Part shown: piece after piece, positions 42,804 through 51,617 of the stretch
How the letters are laid out: the number at the start of each line of letters is the position of its first letter
Position numbering within the stretch: position 1 is the first letter of the stretch
DNA from: Exiguobacterium sp. FSL W8-0210
GTDB taxonomy: Bacteria; Bacillota; Bacilli; Exiguobacteriales; Exiguobacteriaceae
Reading direction: 5' to 3'
Assembly (NCBI RefSeq): GCF_038006045.1
Contig: NZ_JBBOUK010000001.1
Coordinates: forward strand, 2,459,001-2,523,000
DNA length: 64,000 nucleotides
Position numbers and translations under genes: made by a program
The notes under the pieces: model-generated
Databases searched by the model: none
What the model saw: only the letters and a program-made list of their open reading frames with translations
Told to the model about the DNA's origin: nothing

Positions 42804-42846
42804 GAAAGACTCCCTTTGCGCTAGATTCAGGCAAAGGGAGTCTTTT
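42804..42846. terminator. Terminator after csrA
   Basis: Fourteen-base stem AAGACTCCCTTTGC/GCAAAGGGAGTCTT; the T-rich flank is short on both strands. It closes the flgM-csrA operon on the minus strand. The interval up to csrA (42847-42907) holds nothing else I can see. Confidence 0.75.
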
Positions 42847-42907
42847 CATCCTCGTTTGAAGCGTATCGTTCACAAGAAAAATACGTTCCGATGACATTCA
42901 AATGGAA

Positions 42908-43132
42908 TCATTTTTCCTGTTGTTTCAAGAGTTGTCCGATCAACCCTGTGCTACGGGAGGCTTCCGTGTTCTCTTCTTGGATCGACAAGTAGACTTCCTT
43001 CCGGTGGATGTCGACCTGTCGCGGTGCCTTGATACCGAGCTTGATTTGATCGCCTTCAATCGCAAGAATTGTCAGTTCAATGTCGTCACCAATTTGAATC
43101 GCTTCTCCCGTCTTTCGTTTGAGTACGAGCAT
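42908..43132 (-). CDS. csrA: Carbon storage regulator CsrA
   Basis: 74-residue RNA-binding dimer that blocks ribosome binding at GGA sites. [18 protein letters not shown] and the C-terminal strand of the core ([13 protein letters not shown]) are typical. In B. subtilis CsrA represses hag translation and is antagonised by FliW. The start overlaps the fliW stop (TGATG). The hag leader in this window carries suitable GGA sites. Confidence 0.97.
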   Translation of the reverse strand: MLVLKRKTGEAIQIGDDIELTILAIEGDQIKLGIKAPRQVDIHRKEVYLSIQEENTEASRSTGLIGQLLKQQEK

Positions 43133-43572
43133 CAGCGACCACCTACTTCCGTCAGGCTGCCGATCAGATGACGATTCGTATAGGTATCGTCTAAGATGAT
43201 TTGTTTCGCAAGTCGTTGTTTCGTCTCCATGACGAAGGGTGCCCGTAAGTTCGTCGTCGACGTCGTGAACGGATCCCGTAATGTGACCGTCGTGTAGACA
43301 GCGACTTGCGCCGTATCCTCGATTCCGAGTTGCTCTTTTGCTGCCTCCGGTAACTCGAAGACATATTCCGGATCAATCCAGAACGGGTTCGTCACGACGA
43401 AGGCACACTCCGGCTGATCAATCGATTGAAACGACCAGAACGGAACGCCTTCTCCGAACGGGAGTAAGATGAAGCGTTTTGCTTCCGGAAAACCTGGTAA
43501 TTCAGACGCGAAGGTGATGATTTCCGTCTCGTCAATCTTAATGGTTCCAAAAAAATCCGTTTCGATCTGCAT
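43132..43572 (-). CDS. fliW: Flagellar assembly factor FliW
   Basis: 146 residues from the ATG at 43572 (AAGGA seven bases upstream). The family pattern [17 protein letters not shown], then [14 protein letters not shown], and YTVVTLR-type strand TTVTLRDP are visible. FliW binds flagellin and CsrA, releasing CsrA repression of hag when flagellin is low. It is coupled to csrA by overlap. Confidence 0.96.
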   Translation of the reverse strand: MQIETDFFGTIKIDETEIITFASELPGFPEAKRFILLPFGEGVPFWSFQSIDQPECAFVVTNPFWIDPEYVFELPEAAKEQLGIEDTAQVAVYTTVTLRDPFTTSTTNLRAPFVMETKQRLAKQIILDDTYTNRHLIGSLTEVGGR

Positions 43573-43576
43573 GTCG

Positions 43577-44155
43577 TTATCCTTCCCCATCGAATATGCC
43601 GCCAACCGGCCACATATTCAGTTGATTTTGTTCTTGTAAGTAAATCTCGACCTGACCTTCTTTTACGGTCAGTTCCGGTCGATGCGTTTCGACATCGATC
43701 TTCGGACGATTCGCGGTATAACTTAATCGTACCTCAGCCGGTGTATAAGTCGTCTTGACTCGATCGAGGCTCCGCGGAATGAATCCGAGAGTCGTCACTT
43801 CAGCAGGTGGTGTATCATTGGCTTTCGCAATCCGCGCGACAGTTCCACCGCCCTGCTCGATCCGCATCAGTTGATCGCCTTCAGAGGCTCGTTTCGCGAC
43901 AGCTTCCTGCCCTTTTTGTCGTCCATAAGTAGCATACTGCCGAACGGATTCGAGCGCAGGAACACGCCCCATCTCGATCCAGGCTTGCGTCGAATCGATC
44001 TCAAGACGCGCTGCGACGGTTTCAATCGATAGTTCCCCACGTGGTTGTTCGATCGACAGGGAGGCAGGTGTCTGCTTCTGCTCGATTTGCGGACGCGTGA
44101 TGTTCATCCCGATTCGTGCTGCCGTCTGACGCATTTCAAGATGCGGAAGATTCAT
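43577..44155 (-). CDS. yviE: YviE-like protein (DUF6470)
   Basis: 192 residues, no signal peptide. It is rich in short beta-like repeats of the type QTPASLSIEQPRGELSIETVAARLEID. These are reminiscent of flagellar-operon proteins annotated YviE/DUF6470, whose function is unknown. Position between flgL and fliW is the same as yviE in B. subtilis, with tight spacing (4 bases to fliW). Confidence 0.85.
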   Translation of the reverse strand: MNLPHLEMRQTAARIGMNITRPQIEQKQTPASLSIEQPRGELSIETVAARLEIDSTQAWIEMGRVPALESVRQYATYGRQKGQEAVAKRASEGDQLMRIEQGGGTVARIAKANDTPPAEVTTLGFIPRSLDRVKTTYTPAEVRLSYTANRPKIDVETHRPELTVKEGQVEIYLQEQNQLNMWPVGGIFDGEG

Positions 44156-44168
44156 CTGCCTTCACCCC

Positions 44169-45107
44169 TTATCGTAGGAAATCGAGTAATGTCGGCTGAA
44201 TGATTCGTGCCCCGGCGCTGAGTGCTGCGCGGTGTAACGTCTCGTATGACTTCAGCTCCATGATGACTTTTTCTGCCTCGATGTCTTCGTTATCCGACAT
44301 GACCGTCTTCGCGATGATTTCTTGGTCCTCGAGCCGTGATGTGTTCAAATCCATCCGGTTGACCCGTGCTCCGAGATCTGCACGTGTCTCGACCGTTCCA
44401 TTGACCATCTCATCGATATCTTTCAACATCCCGGATAAGGTAGCCCCGTTGTTATCAGCGTTCGTACCGAGTGCATCATAGACTTTTTTCAACGTTTGGA
44501 ACGTTTCCGGTCCAAAGACGCTGAGTGGTGAAATGTTAACTTGGACTTCGATACCAGAAGAAACTTCATAATTGATGGATTCCGTCTCCTTACCTGTCGG
44601 ATCCCCATCCGTGAAGACACCGTCAACAGGACCAGTTGTACTCGCTAAGTAATCACGCAATCCGTCCATCGAGACGAATGCCGTATCCGTCTTCGTTCCG
44701 TTGAAGATGCCTTTTTCATTGTATTTCGTATTCGCGAGCGTTCCGATGTGTTCAATCAATTGACCGACTTCGCTTTGGATCGCTTTACGTTGTGTTGCAT
44801 CATACGTATCTGTCGCCGCTTGTGTCGTCAACTCACGAATCCGACTCATCGCTGATGTGACTTCGTTAAGGGCAGAATCCGTCAAGTCCATCCAGCCCGT
44901 TGCTTCGCTGGCATTTTTCTTGAACTGTTCGACTTCTCGTACTTCCGTCCGGTAACGCACGCCTTGCATCGCAACGACTGGATCCTCAGACGGACGTTGA
45001 ATCTTCTTCCCACTGATCAATTGTTCCTGAAGCGTGCTCAAGCGCTGATAGCTTGAGGATAAGTGCCCGATATTCGTTTTCGTCAACATCGTTTGTGTTA
45101 CTCTCAT
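44169..45107 (-). CDS. flgL: Hook-filament junction protein FlgL
   Basis: 312 residues, hook-associated protein 3. The flagellin-like N-terminus (MRVTQTMLTKTNIGHLSSSYQRLSTLQEQL in part, GKKIQRPSEDPVVAMQG) and helical C-terminus (LKSYETLHRAALSAGARIIQPTLLDFL in part) are intact. It links the FlgK zone to the filament. It follows flgK by seven bases. Confidence 0.96.
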   Translation of the reverse strand: MRVTQTMLTKTNIGHLSSSYQRLSTLQEQLISGKKIQRPSEDPVVAMQGVRYRTEVREVEQFKKNASEATGWMDLTDSALNEVTSAMSRIRELTTQAATDTYDATQRKAIQSEVGQLIEHIGTLANTKYNEKGIFNGTKTDTAFVSMDGLRDYLASTTGPVDGVFTDGDPTGKETESINYEVSSGIEVQVNISPLSVFGPETFQTLKKVYDALGTNADNNGATLSGMLKDIDEMVNGTVETRADLGARVNRMDLNTSRLEDQEIIAKTVMSDNEDIEAEKVIMELKSYETLHRAALSAGARIIQPTLLDFLR

Positions 45108-45114
45108 CTATTCA

Positions 45115-46641
45115 TCACCGTCCTACGAGTCCCATACCGTTGATGATTTTATCAAGCATCTCATCGACGGTCGTAATATTTCGTGCTGCTGCATTATAAG
45201 CGTGTTGATACTGAATCATCATCGTCATCTCTTCATCGATCGAGACGGCAGACATCGACATGCGGCGCTGATCCGCACTTTCCATCAAGACAGCAGCACT
45301 CTTACCCAGGCGTCCGACCTGATCGGTCGAGACTGCCATGTCGCCGATGACGTTCTGATAGAACGAACCGATTGTCGTCGTCGTGTTTGACTTCACGAAC
45401 GTGATGCTCGCTGTCTTCATCTTCGCTAGATTCAACGCCCCTTGGCTATCCCCGATGTTGCCGTCCGTTGACGTCGCAATGTTATCAAGACTCGCCTTGA
45501 TCTCCGAACCGACGGAAATCGTTGCTGCCGTGATTTCTACACTCGTTGACGTGAAGAAAGCATTTGTGCCATTTGTGCCGTCTTTTTTCGAGTTCTTTGC
45601 GTGGACAGCATTAAATGCATCAGCGAATGTTTTTGCCATCTCATCGAGTTGACTTTCCATCTTGACGTATTCCCCGACGGCTTTTCCGTCTCGCTCTTGC
45701 CCGTACATCTCGATTAGTCCTGATAAACGTCCTGTTGAGAAGCCACCAAGCTGATCAAACGTATAGGTTTGTGTCTCAGACTTAAAGCCGGTGTACAGTC
45801 CCTGTTCGTTCGTCGTGAACGTCAGTGTGCCCGCTTTCGGTAAATCGGAGTCGACAGCAAGCAGCTTGTCCCCGTTCGGAAACTTGATGTTGACGTCAAT
45901 GCGCCCTTCCGCATTACGCAACGCATTCCCCATTTGTCCTGTTTCGATCGCCTGAGCATCTACTGTCACTTTTTCGAAATCGACATATTGAGCAAGCTCA
46001 TCGAAGTAACGATCTCGCTCATCGTAGAGTGCGTTTGGTAAAGCACCAAGCGGCTCGACAACGTGGATTTCCGTATTGATGTTATGAATTTTTTGTAAGA
46101 GGTCGTTGACTTTTTTCGTCGAGACCTCAATTTCACTTTTTAAGTCTGTTTTGACTTGATTGATCGCTTTTGCCATGTAATTGAAGGTCTGCGTGAGAGT
46201 CTCCGCCTTTTGTCGAACGACACTGCGTGCACCTGAATCTTGCGGATTCGTCGACAAGGTCTGGAGTGATTCCCAGAATCCATCGAATGCTTTTGCAAGA
46301 CCGGTGTCAGACGGTTCGTTGATGATATCTTCCATCCGCCCGAATGCCGCTTGTTTCGTACCGTAATAAGAGACCTTCGTCACTTCATCCCGGTACTGCT
46401 TATCAAGCATGACGTCTCGAATTCGCTCGAGCATTTCTCCGCGGACCCCAGTTCCGACTTGTCCATTTCGTCCAGATCCAAGTGAAATCGAAAGTTGTTC
46501 CGTCGTTCCCATGACGAGACGCTGGCGAGAGAATCCTTCCGTTCCGGCGTTCGCAATATTATTTCCAGTCGATTGCAGAGCCCACTGGTTCGTCGTTAAT
46601 GCCCGACGTCCTGTCTCAAGCCCCATGAAAGTCGATCCCAT
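45115..46641 (-). CDS. flgK: Hook-filament junction protein FlgK
   Basis: 508 residues, hook-associated protein 1. The N-terminal rod/hook signature (ALTTNQWALQSTGNNIANAGTEGFSRQ) and the C-terminal signature (VSIDEEMTMMIQYQHAYNAAARNITTVDEMLDKIINGMG) are clear. It forms the first junction ring on the hook and uses FlgN as export chaperone, encoded just upstream. Confidence 0.97.
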   Translation of the reverse strand: MGSTFMGLETGRRALTTNQWALQSTGNNIANAGTEGFSRQRLVMGTTEQLSISLGSGRNGQVGTGVRGEMLERIRDVMLDKQYRDEVTKVSYYGTKQAAFGRMEDIINEPSDTGLAKAFDGFWESLQTLSTNPQDSGARSVVRQKAETLTQTFNYMAKAINQVKTDLKSEIEVSTKKVNDLLQKIHNINTEIHVVEPLGALPNALYDERDRYFDELAQYVDFEKVTVDAQAIETGQMGNALRNAEGRIDVNIKFPNGDKLLAVDSDLPKAGTLTFTTNEQGLYTGFKSETQTYTFDQLGGFSTGRLSGLIEMYGQERDGKAVGEYVKMESQLDEMAKTFADAFNAVHAKNSKKDGTNGTNAFFTSTSVEITAATISVGSEIKASLDNIATSTDGNIGDSQGALNLAKMKTASITFVKSNTTTTIGSFYQNVIGDMAVSTDQVGRLGKSAAVLMESADQRRMSMSAVSIDEEMTMMIQYQHAYNAAARNITTVDEMLDKIINGMGLVGR

Positions 46642-46653
46642 CCGTATTCCTCC

Positions 46654-47061
46654 TTACGCGTTTCGATTGAAGTGTGTCTGGTTCAGTGCGGACTGTCCGT
46701 ATGTGAAGTCGTCCGCTTCTGGAATCAATAGTTGGAGATGCCAATCCAAATAGTGCAACGATTGCTCGAGCAGCTCTGCGTTCTGTGCATTCAGCTGCCG
46801 CAACTGACCGATCGTCTGCAACAACGTTCGGAGTGAGTCGACATCTTCCGGATGCGTCGCGATCCATTCCGTCATCGTCACGCTCCCCATCAGTGCGAGC
46901 CGCTCTTGTTCTAGTCCTTCGATCCGTTTGATATGTACGGGTTCTTCTTTAACGATTTCAGACAAACGACGCATGTCATTTGCAATCAAGACTTGCTTCT
47001 TTTCTTCTGCGAGCGCAAGTAAATGAGCATGCGCTTCGTTAAGCTGATTGATGAGTTGCAT
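46654..47061 (-). CDS. flgN: FlgN-like export chaperone
   Basis: 135 residues from the ATG at 47061 (GGAAGGAG upstream). It is a helical coiled-coil-type protein (HAHLLALAEEKKQVLIANDMRRLSEIVKEE in part) fitting FlgN/YvyG, chaperone of FlgK and FlgL. Placement between flgM and flgK is diagnostic. A terminator-like hairpin lies between flgM and this gene. Confidence 0.88.
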   Translation of the reverse strand: MQLINQLNEAHAHLLALAEEKKQVLIANDMRRLSEIVKEEPVHIKRIEGLEQERLALMGSVTMTEWIATHPEDVDSLRTLLQTIGQLRQLNAQNAELLEQSLHYLDWHLQLLIPEADDFTYGQSALNQTHFNRNA

Positions 47062-47100
47062 TCGGTTTCTCCTTCCGAATTGAAAAGGTTCCATTCATAT

Positions 47101-47133
47101 AAAAAACGACCCGCGCATCCGTGCCCCGAGTCG
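47101..47133 (-). terminator. Possible intra-operon terminator between flgM and flgN
   Basis: Minus-strand seven-base stem CGACTCG/CGGGTCG (one G-T pair) followed by six T. In an otherwise continuous operon it would act as an attenuator, lowering flgN-flgK-flgL relative to flgM. Confidence 0.5.
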
Positions 47134-47157
47134 CCTCCATTTTCTACGATGTTCCGC

Positions 47158-47406
47158 TTACAGGTTCAAGAAACGTTCCGCGATTTTTTTCGCGTCCGGT
47201 TTATAGGTTCCATCCTGGATCGCCTGCTTGAGGGATTCAATCTTTTCAGTCCGTGACGTCTGTGTCTCATTAAAACGCGCGCGCGCTTCTGTTGAGATAC
47301 TGACTTCGTCCGGACGGTTCGTGCGTTGGTTTTTTGTTCCTTCTACTGATTGAGTTCTTTCGTACGTTTTGGGCATGTTCACCCATTTCGTAGAATCAAT
47401 TCGCAT
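47158..47406 (-). CDS. flgM: Anti-sigma-D factor FlgM
   Basis: 82 residues. The conserved C-terminal sigma-binding helices (EKIESLKQAIQDGTYKPDAKKIAERFL) are clear; the N-terminus (MRIDSTKW, then RTNRPDEVSIS) is typical of the secretable, disordered half. FlgM holds sigma-D inactive until the hook is complete and then is exported. Five sigma-D-like promoters in the window would be its indirect targets. Confidence 0.95.
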   Translation of the reverse strand: MRIDSTKWVNMPKTYERTQSVEGTKNQRTNRPDEVSISTEARARFNETQTSRTEKIESLKQAIQDGTYKPDAKKIAERFLNL

Positions 47407-47442
47407 GTGAACACCTGCTTTCTAGACTACAAGATTCTTAGT

Positions 47443-47823
47443 TCAAGTCCGATACGTCCTTGGTTTCGAAGAGTCAGAAGAGTCAAGCATCGCCTGGGCG
47501 AGGTCACGTCGTAAACGATCACGACATGCGGCACAAATCGTGCCTTCACGGGAGGGCTTCCCGCAATTCTCACACATGATTTCCATCTGGGAAATCTCGG
47601 AGATCAATAAGCGCCCTTCCTTGATGTAACGGAAGACGGTATCTCGACTGACACCCGTTCCGATCTCGACATCTTTAGGTGAAGTCCGGATTTTTCGTCG
47701 TTCTCGCAGAAATTCGCGCACCTTCTCAAAATCCGTATGATCCTTTCGTATGCAATCAATACACAGTTCTGAAGATTGACGCACGACTAACTTTCCGCAA
47801 GATTTACAATTGATGACATCCAT
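47443..47823 (-). CDS. yvyF: YvyF-like zinc-ribbon flagellar operon protein
   Basis: 126 residues from the ATG at 47823 (GAGGTG upstream). Two treble-clef-like Cys clusters, CKSCG...CIDCI at the N-terminus and CENCG...CAACR near residue 95, flank a helix-turn-helix-like centre (VEIGTGVSRDTVFRYIKEGRLLI). The family occurs at the start of flgM operons; function not established. The chosen start fits a sigma-D transcription start about 13 bases upstream. Confidence 0.88.
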   Translation of the reverse strand: MDVINCKSCGKLVVRQSSELCIDCIRKDHTDFEKVREFLRERRKIRTSPKDVEIGTGVSRDTVFRYIKEGRLLISEISQMEIMCENCGKPSREGTICAACRDRLRRDLAQAMLDSSDSSKPRTYRT

Positions 47824-47842
47824 TTCTTTCACCTCATACAAA

Positions 47843-47869
47843 GTATCGGCAGGATTGTCGCTTTCTTAA
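47843..47869 (-). promoter_or_regulatory. Sigma-D promoter of yvyF-flgM-flgN-flgK-flgL-yviE-fliW-csrA
   Basis: Minus-strand TTAA, 15-base spacer, GCCGATAC; seven of eight -10 bases match. It overlaps the end of comFC, so the operon can be read from here or from the comF promoter. Confidence 0.75.
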
Positions 47870-48507
47870 ACACTTCGAAATAAAGTTACAGCAGAAATTT
47901 CTTTTGCGCCTGCCTCCTTCAGTCGAAACATCGCTTGCCGAAGAGTCACACCTGTCGTGTAGACGTCATCGACGAGCACAATGTTCTTCCCTTTGACGTC
48001 ATTTGTCACGCAAAACGGATTACTTCGCGCAAGCCGAGCTTGTCGTCCTGCCTTACTTTGGGCAGGACCCTCCAAACGACTTAAATACGGCGCGATTTTC
48101 CCACGCATCTGGCGTGCGATCAACTCCGCTTGATTGAAACGACGGTCTGCGAGACGCTCGGTGCTTAACGGTATCGGAACAAGAACAGCTTGTTTGATTC
48201 TTACCTTTTTCAAGTCATCGGTAAACATCTCAAGCAACGCAGTATCTCCGAGAAACTTGAACCGACGCATGAATTCCTTGGCTGCATCATTGTATAAATA
48301 AAGAGGTGTCGTCTGGAGCGTCAGCCCTTGTTGCCGCCACGCCGTACAATCTGAACAGCATGGCGAGCCCGGCTTTCCACAATCGACGCATTCCCCTCTT
48401 TTTACAAACTTTATTTTACAGGTCGGACAGGTCACTTGCCTAGTCCAGAGATTTCCGAGTTCCCAACTAGGTAGATAGACCTCTTGACAGAATAAACATC
48501 GATTCAT
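47866..48507 (-). CDS. comFC: Competence protein ComFC
   Basis: 213 residues, phosphoribosyltransferase-like. N-terminal Cys pairs (CLFCQ, CPTC, CVDC, CCSDC) form zinc ribbons; the PRPP loop IVLVDDVYTTGVTLRQA is intact. ComFC is needed for DNA uptake with ComFA. The start overlaps the comFA stop by four bases. In B. subtilis a small comFB lies between; it is absent here. Confidence 0.95.
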   Translation of the reverse strand: MNRCLFCQEVYLPSWELGNLWTRQVTCPTCKIKFVKRGECVDCGKPGSPCCSDCTAWRQQGLTLQTTPLYLYNDAAKEFMRRFKFLGDTALLEMFTDDLKKVRIKQAVLVPIPLSTERLADRRFNQAELIARQMRGKIAPYLSRLEGPAQSKAGRQARLARSNPFCVTNDVKGKNIVLVDDVYTTGVTLRQAMFRLKEAGAKEISAVTLFRSV

Positions 48508-49718
48508 GGTTGCACGGCATTCGCTTTTTTAATGTGATGGATCGCTTCATACATCGCATCACTTCGGTCATTGGCGCAAAATAAAATGTCACCATCCGGG
48601 TATGCCGACGATCGTCCGACTCGTCCGCTGATTTGAATCAGGGCTGCCGTACTGAACCCTTGATCAGCATCAAGAATCGCGACTTGAACGTTTTCGATCG
48701 TCACACCCCGCTCAAGAATCGTTGTCGTCAGTAAGATTCCTGTCGACTGTCGAAAACGCTGGACCTTCTCGACTCGTTCCGAGTCTGCGGCATGGACGGT
48801 CTCGACGTCATAGCCTGCTGTCGCGAATCGGTTTTGCCATCGCTCGAGCTCCGCGATTCGTGAGACGAAGACGAGCCGTGGTACAGCGCTATGACGCGCC
48901 AACCAATCGAACACGATTTGTTCGCTATACGGTACGACAAGCTTTGGGACCGGTAACGGATAGCCATGATAGCGTCGCATCAGCCGAATCGTCGGAAACC
49001 GTCGATGCCAAAACGAAGGGGTTGCACTTAATAAAATCAGCGCGGCATCTTTCGTCATCGCGCGCTTGACGTATCGATGTAACGTCCGGTCGAGCCGGTA
49101 CGGAAACGCATCGACCTCATCCAAAAAGACGACGTCGAAACAATCCCGGTAATGAATCAATTGATGTGTCGTACTGACCGTGATGTCCCCCAGTTCAAGA
49201 CGATCCGATGAACCACCATACAAGGAGACGATGGAAGCGTTGGCGAATGCCCGCTTCAAATGTCCCGTCAATTCCCGGACGACGTCTGCCCGTGGTGCCG
49301 CGACAAGCACACGGCGTCCGCTAGCGAGAGCGTCTGCGATCCCCGGGAAAAGCATCGGTGTCTTCCCGGCACCACACACGGCATGAACGAGAAGCCGTTT
49401 GTTAGTTAGAACCGTTCGTTGGATTGCTTGAGCAACGCGTAGTTGCGCCGGCGTCAACGTCAATGGTCCATGTTGTGCCGGTGTCACCGGATCAAGTGCC
49501 CGCTGATCCGTCACGAGTCGTCCACAGCTTCTCAGTTTGCCGTAAGCAAGACATTTCCGACAATAATAACAGGCTTTACCACATGTACAGTCCCCTCGCA
49601 CTGGAAGCGCGCCACATCGTTGGCAACGCCATGTCACGGCTGGTCTGAATCGGTATGTCACTTGTGGTGTGTCTATCCATTCAACAGGCACGAGTCGTCC
49701 TCGAAGATCCATCGTCAT
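48504..49718 (-). CDS. comFA: Competence ATP-dependent helicase ComFA
   Basis: 404 residues, a DEAD-box motor thought to help pull single-stranded DNA into the cytoplasm. A four-Cys zinc finger (CQRCGALPVRGDC..CYYCRKC) precedes Walker A VCGAGKT, the DEAD-equivalent DEVD, ATPS motif III (LLSATPS) and motif VI QISGRVGRS. The N-terminal segment before the zinc finger is shorter than in B. subtilis. AAAGGAGAG precedes the ATG. I saw no clear paired AAAA-N5-TTTT ComK box upstream. Confidence 0.95.
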   Translation of the reverse strand: MTMDLRGRLVPVEWIDTPQVTYRFRPAVTWRCQRCGALPVRGDCTCGKACYYCRKCLAYGKLRSCGRLVTDQRALDPVTPAQHGPLTLTPAQLRVAQAIQRTVLTNKRLLVHAVCGAGKTPMLFPGIADALASGRRVLVAAPRADVVRELTGHLKRAFANASIVSLYGGSSDRLELGDITVSTTHQLIHYRDCFDVVFLDEVDAFPYRLDRTLHRYVKRAMTKDAALILLSATPSFWHRRFPTIRLMRRYHGYPLPVPKLVVPYSEQIVFDWLARHSAVPRLVFVSRIAELERWQNRFATAGYDVETVHAADSERVEKVQRFRQSTGILLTTTILERGVTIENVQVAILDADQGFSTAALIQISGRVGRSSAYPDGDILFCANDRSDAMYEAIHHIKKANAVQP

Positions 49719-49883
49719 CTCTCCTTTTCTGTTTCGTCTCTTTCTCGCGGACGTCCGTCATCTCCTTGTGAGCGTTCCACTACTCAACTTGAGCTTTTGA
49801 CTCGCAGAATTCGAGGTAACGTCATACGTTACGGTTTCAACAGGCGTTTCCATATAGTCATCCATGATTTTTGAGGATTTTGA

Positions 49884-49929
49884 CAAAACAAAAGCAGCAG
49901 GTATCCTCATGAAGAGAATTCCTACTGCT
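49884..49929 (-). terminator. Terminator after degV
   Basis: Minus-strand nine-base stem AGCAGTAGG/CCTGCTGCT (one G-T pair) followed by TTTTGTTTTG. The rest of the interval to comFA (49719-49883) is leader and promoter region. Confidence 0.8.
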
Positions 49930-49941
49930 TCCGCTCTTATC

Positions 49942-50790
49942 TTATTCTGCTGCGTGATACCATGTGACACCAATTGCTCCTGGTCCGAGGTGTGTACCGA
50001 TGACGGGTCCAAAAACACTCATCTCGATGCGTGCCTGCGGGAAAAGTGCCTTCAGTTCAGCAATCTCTGCTTCTGCTTTCGCAGAATCCTCGGCATGGAT
50101 GACACCGATGACATAACCGGTACCGTCACCGCGAATATCTTCCTTCATCATTTCCTCAATCCGATTGACTGCCCGCTTAAACGTTCGAATCTTTTCAAAC
50201 GGAACGATTTTTCCATCAACGAAATGAAGGACCGGCTTGATTTTCAGGAACGAGCCGACGAATGCTTGCGCGACACTCAAACGTCCTCCACGCTGGAGGT
50301 GTTCGAGATCGTCGACGACGAAATAAGCTCGAATCTGTTCCTTTAATGTCTCAAGACGCTGGACGATCGTCTCTGCCGTCGCTCCTGCATCTCGCAAACG
50401 AACGGCTTCTTGGACGAGAAACGCTTGCGGCATACAGGAAATACGTGAATCGACTGGATGGACGTTGACATGATCCACCATCATATTGATCGTATGTAAC
50501 GCTTGGTACGTTCCGCTGATCCCACTTGATAGTGTAATACCAATGATTTCCGTTCCTTCTGGCAACTGCTCGAACGACGACACGAGATCACCGATGTTTG
50601 GTTGTGAGGTCGTCGGGAGACTGCCCGTCTGGATGCGTTCATAAAATTCCGCTACCGAGATATCGAACCCTTCCCGGTAGGCGTCACCGTCGAAGATGAC
50701 ACTAAGTGGTGCGACGTGCACTTGATGTTCTTCACAATAGGTAGTTGGCAGATAGGCTGTGCTATCCGTTAAGATCACAATCTGGCTCAT
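49942..50790 (-). CDS. degV: DegV family fatty-acid-binding protein
   Basis: 282 residues. The DegV signature is clear: VILTDSTAYLPTTYCE at the N-terminus, then TSQPN, ISSGISGTYQ (LSSGISGTYQA), VDSRISCMPQAFLV and VIGTHLGPGAIG at the C-terminus. The fold binds fatty acids, and some members serve fatty-acid kinase as FakB. Which role this copy has is unknown. It lies between comFA and degU as in B. subtilis. Confidence 0.93.
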   Translation of the reverse strand: MSQIVILTDSTAYLPTTYCEEHQVHVAPLSVIFDGDAYREGFDISVAEFYERIQTGSLPTTSQPNIGDLVSSFEQLPEGTEIIGITLSSGISGTYQALHTINMMVDHVNVHPVDSRISCMPQAFLVQEAVRLRDAGATAETIVQRLETLKEQIRAYFVVDDLEHLQRGGRLSVAQAFVGSFLKIKPVLHFVDGKIVPFEKIRTFKRAVNRIEEMMKEDIRGDGTGYVIGVIHAEDSAKAEAEIAELKALFPQARIEMSVFGPVIGTHLGPGAIGVTWYHAAE

Positions 50791-50881
50791 CCGTGAATTT
50801 CCTCGCTTTTATAGTTCCGTCGTGACGCTGCCAAATGTGACACGCCACAATCGCTTTTAAGTGTAGCATTTTTTATTGGAT

Positions 50882-50918
50882 AAAAAAAGAAAGACGGAAG
50901 CGGGAGCTCCTGTCTTTC
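50882..50918 (-). terminator. Terminator after degU
   Basis: Minus-strand stem GAAAGACAGGAGC paired with GCTTCCGTCTTTC, followed by seven T. Confidence 0.88.
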
Positions 50919-50924
50919 GAGATA

Positions 50925-51617
50925 TTAAACGACGACCCATCCACGACGGATTGATTCGACGACAGCACCGGTCCGGTCCGGCACATTCATCTTCCGGAGG
51001 ATCGATGAAACGTGGTTCTTGACCGTCTTTTCACTGATGTATAACGTATCACTGATCGCACGGTTCGAGAAACCGTCCGCTAACAATTGCAAGACTTCGC
51101 ATTCGCGACGCGTCAAGACGTGGAGTGGTGCTTCCGCGACTCGTTTTTCAACAGGTTGTGACGCCATCGTTTGTTTCATCTTCATCAAACGACGGTATTC
51201 CTGCAATAAGTTCGGTGTGACTTTCGGGTGGACGTATCCGCCTTCGCGGTACACGGAACGAATCGCATTGACGAGTTCATCCGTCGCCATTTCCTTTAAG
51301 AGGTAACCGACTGCACCGGCACCTAGGGCGTGCATGACATACGTCTCATCATCATGAATCGATAAGATGATGACACGCACGTCCGGATAGACTTCCATCA
51401 GACGTTTTGTTGCTTCAACACCGTTGACTTGCGGCATGTTGATATCCATTAAGACGATATCCGGTTGATGGGTTTCGACGAGCGAGATGACTTCTGCTCC
51501 GCTTTCCCCTTCCGCTACGACGACGAATTCTTCTTCGAAATCAAGAATTCGTTTAACGCCTTCGCGGAATAACTGATGATCGTCGACGATGACTACTTTC
51601 ACTTGCTCGTTGTTCAC
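50925..51617 (-). CDS. degU: Response regulator DegU
   Basis: 230 residues. NarL/FixJ type: receiver with [10 protein letters not shown], phosphoacceptor in [12 protein letters not shown] and Lys of LLKEMATDE, then a LuxR-type helix-turn-helix ([35 protein letters not shown]). DegU controls exoenzymes, competence (as comK co-activator) and motility in B. subtilis. GTG start overlapping the degS stop (GTGA). Confidence 0.97.
   Translation of the reverse strand: MNNEQVKVVIVDDHQLFREGVKRILDFEEEFVVVAEGESGAEVISLVETHQPDIVLMDINMPQVNGVEATKRLMEVYPDVRVIILSIHDDETYVMHALGAGAVGYLLKEMATDELVNAIRSVYREGGYVHPKVTPNLLQEYRRLMKMKQTMASQPVEKRVAEAPLHVLTRRECEVLQLLADGFSNRAISDTLYISEKTVKNHVSSILRKMNVPDRTGAVVESIRRGWVVV

Noticed and set aside
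49758-49860. Short minus-strand frame between degV and comFA
   Set aside because: About 35 residues, no clear ribosome binding site, overlaps comFA leader and degV terminator region.
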